Below, in pieces: positions 22,416 to 32,627 of a stretch of DNA of 64,000 nucleotides. Source of the DNA: Ciborinia camelliae (taxonomy: Eukaryota; Ascomycota; Leotiomycetes; Helotiales; Sclerotiniaceae). Positions within the stretch are counted from its first letter, which is position 1; each line of letters starts with the position of its first letter. The notes under the pieces were generated by a model. The model saw only the letters and a program-made list of their open reading frames with translations. It made no database searches and was not told the origin of the DNA. The stretch is from the NCBI GenBank assembly GCA_025890175.1, contig JANPYM010000002.1:3364391-3428390 (forward strand), written 5' to 3'. The position numbers and the translations under genes were made by a program.

Positions 22416-24981
22416 TCAAACTTTGAAAGCTCCAGGCATAGTATAAGTAGGACATTGGGCCTCCTCTTCCAATAAGCGCAACTGTTCGAGACGTTTTCTT
22501 TCCTTTGGTGGGATGTAAGGTGGGAAATTCGACGGCCCAAAATCCTCGCATTCCCATGCGACACAAACTCCATCTTCACATTTCTTCGAACAAACGATGC
22601 GGTAAGGCAACACTTCTTCTATAGGCTTCTATTAGCATTTTGATTTAAATGATTCGAATAATTTCAATGATTCAAATAATTTGACGGATCCAATGGCAGA
22701 GTAAGAGTTTGGGAACTCACCGTGGGAGATTCTCTTTACGTTTTCCTCGATATTGTCGGATATATCAAAGCCTTCATCAACCAATTTCGTACCTTCTGGC
22801 GCTGAATTGGTCTCTAGAGATTGACCGCGATGCTTTCCTGTTCTTATTGATCGAAGCAGGCACCTCCATTCAAGGTCAACTTTGTGCATCCCTTCCATTG
22901 AATCGTATCTGCATCTATCACAAAATCGACTACCGATTATTCTATCGTATGGCACGGGCATATCCAATGGCGGCAGCTTTGGAAGAACCAAATCTTGATT
23001 GAACAATTGGGTGAGAGTTTCTTGGGTCCAACCATCGTTGTTCAATTTCCTAGCTTCTAGTTCTCGCGTAATAAAATCCGACATATCGAACTGCAACTCT
23101 CGCAACAGTGCGCGCCAGACCAAGAACCCCTCCCAATTATACATTGCTAGTGAAGTTGGCGTTCCTCCATTATAGGATGAAATTGTATCCGAGTGCTTAA
23201 AAATATGAAGATCTTCTATTGTGCTTTTTTCAATGAAAAGTTTCATTGCGAGTGGATCTCGCATTAGCAAGCCGTTCCTGATGGCGAGATGAAGGTTGGA
23301 TCGTTCATCGTATTTGGATAACTTCCCTGGAATATTGCGCAGAACCCACCATAGTGGTGGGCCATCATAATATAAGGCTAGCAAGTAATTGTGTATGAGT
23401 CCGCTAAGGTCAGGGTGAGTTTGAAGATGGAATGAGCTTATATGTTGTACGATAGATAGCGCCGCCTCATTTCTTTTGCTTGGGGGCAGATCCATCATTT
23501 TATTATGTCGAAAGAAAATCATGAATCTTTGCACAGTATAGAATTTGATGTCGTCGTCTTGTGAATTATATTGGGCCAGAATATTCGCCATTGCGATCTT
23601 TACTTTAACGTCTTCACAATCGCCATGATATAGCATATCAATTGGGGTCCTGATTCAGTTGGCGTCAGTGTTGAGTTAAATGACAAAAACAAAATAGAGA
23701 GCAGGGTATTACCGTCCACGAACCCAATCCATTGCATTTACATCTGCACCTTCCGAAAGCAGCAGTGTGGATATATCTAATTGATGGTGGAGAGCAGCGT
23801 ACTATCCGCGTCAGTAAAAGTTTGGGAAATGTCTTTATAAACAGTATTACCCATAGTGGAGTCCGTCCTAATGGATCCCGGTCATAAGGAGAAGAATCCC
23901 CTCGGCTTAGCAGCGTCCTGACCCCACTGAGGTTTCCTTCACGGCAAAATTCGAAAATCAAGGAACTTTCAGGGACTGCGCGAAAGGGCTGGAAGGAGTA
24001 TTGCCATCCTCTTGATGCTAGAATAGATAGCTTGACGCCATACACAATGCCAAGTCTAGCAAGCCACTTTGAGGGGTACATAATTAGTTGGGATTCTTCT
24101 TCAACAGTTTCTTTGACTCCAGACGCATGAACAACCTGCTCCCGTATCTCTTGAGACACAGTCCAGATCTTCGAGAATGGTACAGAAATCTGACGTCCTC
24201 TGTTTCTGTTGATAATATGGCGCTTCCGCGAACCTATCTCCCTATTATGGAGAGAATTTGCATATGGAAGAGGTGTTTCATCGCACAGTTGAATATGATC
24301 TTGCTGGATAATGCGCTGTCTTGCTGTTTCAGGATGAAATGGAACTAGCTTTCCATAGGGGTATCCCGTCGAACTCAACAGATTTTGTTTTTCTGCTAAG
24401 CCCTTTGCCAGCTCTTGTTCAGTAATTTGCATGCTTTCGAATATCTGAGTGTTAGAATGGGAGGTCTCTTGGACAAATTGATAAAGGCTAGATATTGAAG
24501 GTAGGCGCTCTCTGTCAAAGGTCAGCATGAGTTCATTGCATGCCCATCTTGAGCCTTACAAAAGACCATTGAGTTGGACTAGTTGTATGGTGGATTTCGC
24601 ATCCGAGATGGACTTTTGTAAAGAGTCTATTTCAGCTTTTTGCAATACAATTTTCCACGCTGCCCATTTTCTTTTGCGTAGCTTTGAAGATTCGAGGTTA
24701 TTTCTCGTGTTCTCAATTTTCGAAGAAAGTTTGGAAATTTTGGAGTTGCAGTCTTTTAAGGCTTCATCAAAGATTCCAGAAAACGAATGGCGCTGGGCTA
24801 GTTCGTAGCTTTGTGTCAAGATTTTGGAAAGAAGTCCAAGTTCTCGAAAAATACTCGCGACATTATCGGGAGCATCTTCTACCGCTTTCCAAAAGTCGAC
24901 TAACTTATGAATAGTCTCTGCAAGCTGAATAGCAATAGATACAGCGGCAAACACAGAGGAAGCACTAGAAAGGCCATCCAT
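22416..24981 (-). CDS. STAND-type N-terminal domain / ankyrin-repeat protein
   Basis: Probable fungal NLR-like or self/non-self recognition factor of unknown role. Five exons: 24560-24981, 23851-24511, 23713-23801, 22721-23649, 22416-22618; 767 aa. Residues 1-140 (MDGLSSASSVFAAVSIAIQL, then KLVDFWKAVEDAPDNVASIF) match the fungal N-terminal domain of STAND proteins. A long linker follows. The 280-400 region has YPSKWLARLGIVYGVKLS and ankyrin units (LIFEFCREGNLSGVRTLLSR; GRTPLWYAALHHQLDISTLL; SEGADVNAMDW). No NACHT or NB-ARC P-loop is visible. The C-terminal third has FCDRCRYDSM, YRIVCSKKCEDG and ends EEEAQCPTYTMPGAFKV. The start at 24981 is preferred over an upstream in-frame ATG because the tandem paralogue begins at the same residue. 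It is a tandem paralogue of the decayed copy at 25382-27810. Confidence 0.85.
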
Positions 24982-25381
24982 GGCGAATGATAATGCTAAG
25001 AAGTAGTGGTGAGGATAAGCTATATTGAAATGAGATAATTGGGCGAGAAGCCTCATATAAGGCATACATCTTGTAATCCAATATTCAGAGACGGCACTGC
25101 CTCCTTATACCAGGCTGATGTGGTAGGCGCCTAACATATCCAGGGGGCATGTCGATCCAACATTTCGGTGACCCTGCAAATGCATCTCGCTTCTGCATCC
25201 CACCACACCAAATAAAATGATTCGATATCAGCAAACCACACCGGTTTCAGCTGCAAGACGATGGCAAATTTTGAAATTTAATCCTTCGACAGGTCTGTAA
25301 CGAATTTTCTAATTATGTAGTTATAATTGTTGATTTTATTTCATATTTTCTGTTAGAGCAGTCCCTATCAAATCGTCAAGT
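24982..25381. other. Spacer between tandem paralogues, duplicated promoter
   Basis: The 5' flank of the intact STAND-N/ankyrin gene. Segments at about 25045-25280 resemble 27880-28085 upstream of the decayed paralogue: AAGCCTCATA, GGCGCCTA, CAGGGG-CATGT, CTTCGCTTC-like, CACCACACC, GTTTCAG and GATGGCA occur in the same order. The duplication therefore included the promoter. Confidence 0.6.
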
Positions 25382-27810
25382 TTAAAACGCACCAGGCATC
25401 GTATAGGTAGGACACTTTGCTTCCTCCTCTGCTAAACGTAATTCTTCAATGCGTTTCTTTTCCTCCTGGGAAATATATGGCGGAAATGATGGTAAATCCT
25501 CTGAATCATTTTCCAACGCATCGTGAATAGAAATGCCATCTTGGCATCTATCAGAACATACAAAGCGGTAGGGTAAAGGGGACCACATCTTTACTTGGTA
25601 GTTTGATGTAAGCTATCGTCATCAACAGTTAAGCTCAAGGATGAGCTGCCTTTTGCGTCCGTGATATGTGAGTAAACGGGTATTTGAGAGCGACCAGTTC
25701 TAATCTCTCGAAGCTGTCTCCTGAACTCAAGATCTATTTTGAGGCGAAACATCCCGATTGTTACATTGAGATGTTTGCATCTGTCACATTGGGGGAATCC
25801 ATTAAAGGCTCTCTTTCCCTTGTAGCTCGGTGTATTGAACTGGTGCTGGAACAAAGCTTCCAGCGTAGCTTTGGTCCAACCCATGGAGGTCAAAATTTTC
25901 GCACCAATCTCCCGCTCGATAAATACATCCATGTCTTGATTGAATTCTTGAAGAAGCTGTCGCCATGGAATGAACAAATCCTGGTCGTACATCGCAAGAG
26001 CTGTGGGGGTTTGCGGCTAATATTGGCCCCAAGCTCCGTAACCATGGCAAGTATGTAAGTCCGTTGTTTTTTCCATGATCATTTTCACAGAGAGTGGATC
26101 CCGATGGAGGAACCGGGCACCAACTACTTTGTGCAGTAATAAATAAGTTGTGATAACTGTCTTCATATACCTCGAGGTTTCCTTGGATTGAGTTTATCAT
26201 CCAATGGATGATGTTTCCATGATAGCCATCTGATATCATATCTTCGAGGTATTGAGTTCAAGCAAGATCACCAGTGCGTAGAGATGGGGTTAAGGCTTTG
26301 AACACACATAACATATTGTCTGAGATCTCTTCTAGAGGCATGTCGTTGATTCGTATATTTGGGCGATAGAAAATGGCCAATCGACCGACGCTACCCCATA
26401 TGCTATTCTTATCTTTGTCATATACCTGTAAATTCTTGATCATAGCAATTTTCAACCGAGCGTCAAGCACGGCAGTGCTTTTCCTTATTTCGTCCAAATT
26501 AGTTGTATCTTTGGCTCCGGATGCAATTAAAAATCTCGCGACATCCACTTGACCATGGTACGAGGCAGTCTACAATATGTGAGCGGTTGGGCACAAAAAT
26601 CTGCATGGAATATCAGGAAACCTACTGATAACGGCGTTTTGCCCTGTGGATTTTCGCATTCGAGGGAAGCATCACCACGGTCCAAAAGCATTTTGACACC
26701 AGCAACATTGCCTTGTCGACAAAGATCAAAAATCAGTGCATCTTCGGGAACGGCACCAAAGGAGGAAAATGTGAACATCCAGCCGTTGTCAACGGTTGCC
26801 GACATGCGAATCCCCACACTTACGCCAAGTCGATATAGCCATTTCGCTGGATAGAATACTATGCCGATTCTCGTGTTAACGGCTTCTTGGGAACCATGTT
26901 CATATGTTCTTCTAATTTTTCTTGATGCCGAGCTAATTCGAAATGAAGAGATGGATGTCTGGCCATCAGTCTCCCATGATGTAGTTCTCGATGATGTATG
27001 AGTAATGATCTGTTGCTGGAAACTATTGGCCGCGCTTGTAACTTCTCCTGAAAGCACAGAAGAACTCTTTTGCAAGCCCATTGTATCGATCATTGTACTA
27101 GTAGACCGAGGATACCCAGGACTCTTCTTATCTTCATGCGAATTTGGCACCCTTAGGGTTGTGGTATCTACTGCCGCCAAGAGCCTGGACGAATCATACG
27201 TTGAGGGTAGCGATTTAACCCTATCCATAGGTCTGAGATTTTGCGAATATTGTACAAGGAACTCCTGGATCGCGCTTATGCCTTTGGAAGACTCTTCTTG
27301 GGGTCGGAGAGCCATTTCTACCATGTCCCTATTGAGTTCAGAAATTTCTCTCCAGTTGATGGAGATTGGAGTAAGATAACATACGAAATAGCATCTTGCT
27401 GGATCATCTGTACAGCAACGAAAGATTCCCCTACCGAATTCCGCATCTTCTTGATCTCATCATTTTTCAGAGTGATCTTGAGTGCGGCCCATTTCCTTTT
27501 GCGAGAAGACGGTGATGTGAATGCGACTATTGTAGGAAATAATTTAAGAATGAAGGATTTCAATCATTTTCTGACATTTGCTGAAGATCCGCTTGGCGAT
27601 CAGATCATATGGGCTATGTTGAGCGAACTTATTGTGATTTTTCACTAGAACGGCTGACAGGAGTTCCAGGTCATTGAAAAGTTCATTGACATCTCCTGGG
27701 GCATCTTCCACAGCCTTCCAGAATTCAACTAGTTTTTTGACACTTTGGGCTAGTTGAACAGTGAGAGATATGACAGCGAAGGCAGATGAAGCACTGGAAA
27801 GGCCGTCCAT
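25382..27810 (-). pseudogene. Decayed paralogue of the STAND-N/ankyrin gene
   Basis: Alignable with the neighbouring gene from MDGLSSASSAFAVISLTVQL through the ankyrin unit STASYHGQVDVARFLIASGA to the C-terminal EEEAKCPTYTMPGAF. Several lesions break it. (1) The first frame stops at 27544-27546 and resumes one frame over in FPTIVAFTSPSSRKRKWAAL; a 49-nt intron at 27527-27575 with a poor GTCAGA donor could explain this one. (2) An in-frame TGA at 26258-26260 lies in a region still similar to the paralogue. (3) A frameshift near 26125 follows HNLFITA, before HKVVGARFLHRDPL. (4) An in-frame TAG at 26017-26019 follows GAWGQY. (5) A frame change near 25591 precedes the last segment. Two stops plus at least two shifts make a working full-length protein very unlikely. 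An N-terminal product of about 480 aa could still be made. Confidence 0.85.
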
Positions 27811-28145
27811 ATCGAAAAGAAATTTAACACTATGCAGAAAATACAGAACGAAAGAATGGGATGAAATGTGTGGGGACGCGAAGCCTCATAAAAGGTTGAC
27901 ATGCTGTTCCACATTGTTCCCAATGAAGCGTCCGGCGCCTATTCAGATGCAGGGGATGTTTATCCACGTCAGTAGGCCTGTCAGCGAACTTCGCTTCCAA
28001 AATTCTACCACACCCCAAAAATTAATTGGTTGTGAGTTAATGGCAGTGGTTTCAGTTGACTGAAGATGGCAGATTTCTGATTCTATCCTTGAAATGGTTC
28101 TTTCGCCACCTCTTGACATATGTTCAAAACCATTCAAAAAATTTC
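27811..28145. other. Duplicated promoter region of the decayed paralogue
   Basis: 5' flank of the pseudogene and 3' flank of the kinase gene. It shares ordered short blocks with 25045-25280, including AAGCCTCATA, GGCGCCTA, ACCACACC, GTTTCAG and GATGGCA. No coding region is seen. Confidence 0.55.
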
Positions 28146-29550
28146 TTATTTGTTAGGTCTTCCTAGACCCTTTAGCCGTAGATAGACATCACAGCCCCAT
28201 CCATAAAGCGATTGAATTTCAATGCCACCCCCAAAGTATTCAGCATATGCTCTTCCAAGGGGAAGCCCGTATCCTAGCCCAGCGATCGAGCTACTCTCGC
28301 CGCCAGCACCCGATAAAACATTCAATGCATCCATGTTCCCATTGCTTTGACTTTGACCGGGCAATTCGTCTTCTTCTGAGAACGTTGTGAATGAATATGA
28401 CCATACATTGGGTAATACCTCCGGGCTGATTCCACCTCCTCGGTCTCGAATACGAATCGTAATACCAGGCGCGGAATCTTCAAATGGCTTAATTGGAGGG
28501 TTATCATCTAAGATTATACCTGAGTTAGAATTACTCGTTGGCTCGTTTGCTGCAGGGAGCTCTGGCTCCGCTGCTATCGTTATGACTACGGGATCATTAG
28601 ATCTGCCAGATTCGACGGTCGCACGGAACGCATTTTTCAGTAATTCAGTAATTATGTATTCTAAGTGCACTGGCACAAATGCAAATGTTGTCTCCGGCTC
28701 CCCGTCGATGATCCAACTTGGTCGGACGCCGTACTTAAGCTCGCAGATTTCCGAAACAAAATTGCCACACGAGTTCACTATTGATGCCGGATTCAGAGCA
28801 GTATCTATCACACCGATATAAGATGAAGGATTCCCAGCATCGGCCTCAATATGGCTACTTTGATGTGCTTGAGATGAAAGATGCAATGCGATGTGCTGCT
28901 CTGCAATCAATCGAGTACCTATACGGGCGCGAAGATGCTCGTCCAAAAACCGCGTCACTTCGGATGGGCTTATATATTTCCTGCATTCGAGAAAACCTCT
29001 GGCAAGAGTTGGAATGGTATGCGAGTGTGTTTCAACAAGGTCCGCCAATACCTCAGTGAATCTTATCTCATCTTCCAACGTAGATATAGTTTTGTATGGT
29101 AATAGTGTTGATAAGGAATGGAGATAATTATTGTAAATCTTCGAAATATTCGGATTAGAGACAACAATGAAAGGCAGGTTCCGCAGAGCTTGTATTCGGT
29201 GCGCGAGACGAATGGGAAGGAGATCGAGTGTGAAATTCGCGGAAGAAAATAAGGCTTCTGTTGATAAGGGCGGGCGACCATGTCTGGTTAATAGGTCAGC
29301 ATCTGTGAGAAATCAAGAATGATATTGCGTACTTCACCAAGTCTGCCAAGCTCAACGTATGCAGAGGTTTGCTCGCAAGGGTTGCGATTTCACTATCTGC
29401 AATGGTGGTTGAGCTTGGGGGATGGGACCATTTATGAGCCGATGGCGATGGATAACGGGTGGTGCTGGCATATCTTAAAATTGATCTAGAAGAATGAAGC
29501 CATCTAATTGTAGGCTGAGTAGACGCCAAAGCTCGAAGACAGTAAGTCAT
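28146..29550 (-). CDS. Mitochondrial 2-oxoacid dehydrogenase kinase (PDK/BCKDK family)
   Basis: Protein kinase with a GHKL ATP-binding fold that phosphorylates the E1 subunit of pyruvate or branched-chain 2-oxoacid dehydrogenase in the mitochondrial matrix. Two exons: 29333-29550 and 28146-29283; 451 aa. The first ~40 residues (MTYCLRALASTQPTIRWLHS) are Arg/Ser-rich without acids, a matrix-targeting presequence. The allosteric helical domain has LAHRIQALRNLPFIVVSNPN and THSHTIPTLARGFLECRKYI. GHKL boxes follow: N box ELLKNAFRATVE, G1 box IRIRDRGGGI and G2 GLGYGLPLGRAYAEYFGG. The C-terminus ends in a family-like region without a DW motif that I can see. It resembles yeast Pkp2 more than Pkp1 by the IPTLARGF segment. 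The PDK versus BCKDK substrate cannot be decided from sequence. Confidence 0.92.
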
Positions 29551-29838
29551 GGTGACATTAGATTGGGGTTCGGGGAATTTGTTGGGTGTTTGGTAAAAGT
29601 ACAGCCTACAGCGTACAAAGTTCTGAACTGGACTCGCTAAATCTATACTGTTGTACCTGGGCGGGTGGTAGGTACCTAGGTACTTTAGAAACGGAATACC
29701 TCGAAACCTTTTTTAAGGAAAGCAACATAACCTGTATCAGGCAGTCCAACAACAGTTGATTTTATAGTGGTAACTAGGTAGGTAAATACATATTGTTTCC
29801 GTGAACTCCCATCCTACCTCCAAATCAGTCATACCCCT

Positions 29839-30241
29839 TCATTCTAGGGTATTTTCCTGTTGAGTCGTCACCTCACTATTCATTTCCACAAACGCTACAT
29901 TTTCATTCTCTTCCAAGGTTGTGACAGTACCTTCAGCTATCTCAACACTAAATAGATGTTAGAAAGATAACACACAAGTAAGGAACAGTATTAGATTACA
30001 CAAAACCTGGTGAGACACCGGTGCGCTTATATGAGGATACAACTATGCCCCCTTGCTCTTCGATAGTCTTTCTGGCTCTACAGTATCTGTAAGTAAATCA
30101 TTATGTATCCGCAGGAGACACATTGAGCTCGTACGCAGCATATTCCTCTTCCGAAAGACCGCTTTTGACTCCGATCTATAGTAGATGAGCTGCATGTTCA
30201 TGTATTTTAAACACCGGCGTGCTTACAATGTATTCAGGCAT
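29839..30241 (-). CDS. Peptidase inhibitor I9 family protein (Pbi2-like)
   Basis: Small cytosolic/vacuolar inhibitor of subtilisin-type proteinase B, 83 aa, built from four exons: 30227-30241 (only 15 nt), 30135-30175, 30000-30086 and 29839-29947. Each exon is too short to stand out alone. The joined protein starts MPEYIIGVKSGLSEEEYAAY and continues KTIEEQGGIVVSSYKRTG, GFVVEIAEGTVTTLEENENV and AFVEMNSEVTTQ. This follows the I9 propeptide-like pattern of yeast Pbi2: MP-x-YI, a helix, QGG, Y, GF-x-V, TTLE and VE-x-D/N-x-x-V. All three introns have GT-AG ends and all phases agree, which is strong evidence for so short a gene. Intron 2 (GTACGA donor) and intron 3 (GTAATC donor) were chosen by frame. 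It lies head to tail with the kinase gene. Confidence 0.85.
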
Positions 30242-31341
30242 GATGATGACGATTTGGCTCGAGAGGCGTTTAGCGGTTTATATAGGTATTCGAGTATATA
30301 TCCTTACGATCAATCTTATGAAGCCGGGGGAGTTCGATATAATTCTTCCGTAAGTAACCTACCTAAGAAGAGATGAAAATGTTAGGGCAGAAGATGGGTA
30401 TTATATAGATATACGCTTTGAGCTGAAAGTCTCTAGCGGGGATAGATTGCATGTTGTCAAGCAGATGGAACTTGGAAGGACCCTCAAGTACGTACGAGTT
30501 TATGATCAGCCTAGATCATACGTCATCTCTAGGTCTGACGCCAGTAGGTATACTCCGTAGAGGGGTCAAGATTTCGAGGTAAAACCTGGCGGTCCACAAC
30601 GATTGCCATGAGATGAGATAAGATATATGGAAAGCCGCGTAAGGCGATGTGATGAGGATGTAAGGAGAGGCTTTCAGCTTTCAGCCTCCAGCCTCCATCT
30701 TCCTTGGCTTATGGATATCACTTGCATGAATGATGAAGTTGTTCATTGTTGTTCATCAGGTGTACATGTCATCAAGGTAGACTATTGCATGGCTTCGTAT
30801 TGATTTGGTCCAATCCTCTCGAATGGCCTTTTATCCGATAAGTCCGATAAGCGATCAGAAGGGAGGGTACTTGCGCGGGGTATTCGTTCGGAACAATAAC
30901 GACCGTAGATATATTGCTTACCTAATTGATACGATACCACCTTAGAAACACTTAGAGGTACCTATTTATAACCTTATCGCAATCAACGGTTGGATGCCAC
31001 ATTTGACGGTTCACTAATCCACACCTGCTCCTCCCGAGTCCTATTATCCTATATAGCCTGGACTATGGAGGTACCGATATAATACGAGGAGGAGGTACCG
31101 TACGTAGTTCATGAAGAAGAAAAAGTCAAATGTGAAAATGTAAGATTATTATTGTGTGTTACTGTAAAGTTAGGTACCTACCCAGGTACCAAAGTCTACT
31201 TCGTCGGATGCCAGATATATCATATAACCTTGGAATACCAATACTAGAACTATATTCAGAACCGACCTGGCACTAATCTTCACCTGCTCACCTAGCACAA
31301 CGGAGTACCTACTACCTACTACCTAGTACCTAAGGTAGTGT
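30242..31341. other. Intergenic, no gene seen
   Basis: Promoter side of the I9 inhibitor gene and 3' flank of the lyase gene. It is rich in GGTACC/CCTAGG-type motifs (about 31053-31105, 31172-31193, 31304-31336) and contains ACTCCGTA-like strings at about 30553 and 31300. No coding region is supported. Confidence 0.55.
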
Positions 31342-32627
31342 TCAAACGCCATCCGCGAAAGCTCCACCTCCAGCCGCAGTATCAACTACAATTGAGTCTT
31401 TTAATCCGCATACATCAAATAGGGCTTTTGGCGTCAGGTTCTTTGGTGTTCCTACCACACCATCTTTCTTTAACCTCAAGAATGTCTCCTGAATCGCCAA
31501 ATATGCTGGGGCGAGAGCCGCAAAAGAAAAGATCATGATGCGGAATCCCATCTCTTGTGCTTCTGCGGTAGTGATTATGGGAGTGCTGCCATTCTCCACC
31601 ATGTTCAGGAGAATTGGCCATGGGGCAAATTCTCGTACAGTCTTGGCAGCCATCTCCTTTGAAGTGTAGCCTTCGAGCAAGCCAACATCTGCACCCATCT
31701 CTCGAGCCACTTTCAAACGTTTGACGCACTCATCATACCCAAGCTGTTGTAGTGCATCTGTGCGTGCGATCAACACAATATCGGAGTTCATGGCATCTTT
31801 GGCGGCTTTGGCTGCACGAATTCGCATATAGAACTCTTCTGCGGGAACAACCTTTTTGCCTTGGAGATGGCCACAACGCTTGTTTTGAATCTGGTCCTCG
31901 ATATGAAATCCACCAACTCCTGCCCTGATGTAGGATTTGACCGCTTTGTCAATTATGAGAGGGCCTACAGATTGGGGGAGAAAATGTCAGCCTCTTCTTT
32001 GATTCATTGTATGCAATTTTACTTACCACCGTAGCCTGTATCCATATCGGCAATCAGCGGTGGACCATAAGGATCAAGATTTGCAATCATCTCAGCATGT
32101 TCCTTCATATCAGATAGTTGAGCTATGCCAAGATCTGCCATTCCCAAGCGGGAGGCAGTAGTCCCTGCCCCTGTCTGAACCGAATATTAGCAATGCGTTT
32201 TTCCACAAATAGCAGCTAGTACTGCCAGGGAACTCAAACACACCATGTAAAGTGCGGGGAAGCCAACTTGAAGGGCCACTCGTGCTGAGATCCCGTCATA
32301 TACACCTGGGCAGACGATCAACTCATTCGAGTCCCTGAGCATATTCTTTAACTTTGTGGCACCGCTTTGAAAGCCTGCCTGGGGAGTTTGCTTGACTGCG
32401 TTGTTGAATGTCAACATGACTTTGTCTGAGTAGGCAGGCATATCGATGTTGAAGACACGAGTTTTGCCATCATAAGGCGAAACAGCGCCGTCGGGTGAGC
32501 TGGGAACCTGATCGATCATGATTAGCTATGAGTAATTACTTTGAGGAGTCATACCTACCGAATACTCTGTCACAGTCGCCATAGACTTCATTTGGAGGAT
32601 TGGAAGCGCGTCCATACTGGGAGCCAT
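31342..32627 (-). CDS. Isocitrate lyase/PEP mutase superfamily enzyme
   Basis: C-C or P-C lyase of the ICL/PEPM superfamily, 367 aa. Four exons: 32559-32627, 32244-32507, 32027-32174, 31342-31964. Start MAPSMDALPILQMKSMATV. Core motifs in order: CPGVYDGISARVALQVGFPA, LYM-TGAGTTASRLG across intron 2, the metal-binding DMDTGYGG across intron 3, the gating loop HIEDQIQNKRCGH, then LIARTDALQ and ILLNMVENG. The KRCGH loop with GHLQGK is shared by oxaloacetate acetylhydrolase, 2,3-dimethylmalate lyase and petal-death-type proteins, and it differs from true isocitrate lyase, which is much longer. Oxaloacetate acetylhydrolase makes oxalate in this kind of fungus, but I cannot confirm that substrate, so the enzyme is left unspecific. 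The acceptor before TGAGTT was chosen over one 4 nt downstream, which breaks frame. Confidence 0.88.

Noticed and set aside
24979..25065. Longer start for the STAND-N/ankyrin gene
   Set aside because: The paralogue starts at the equivalent of 24981 (MDGLSSASS), and the upstream codons have no counterpart there.
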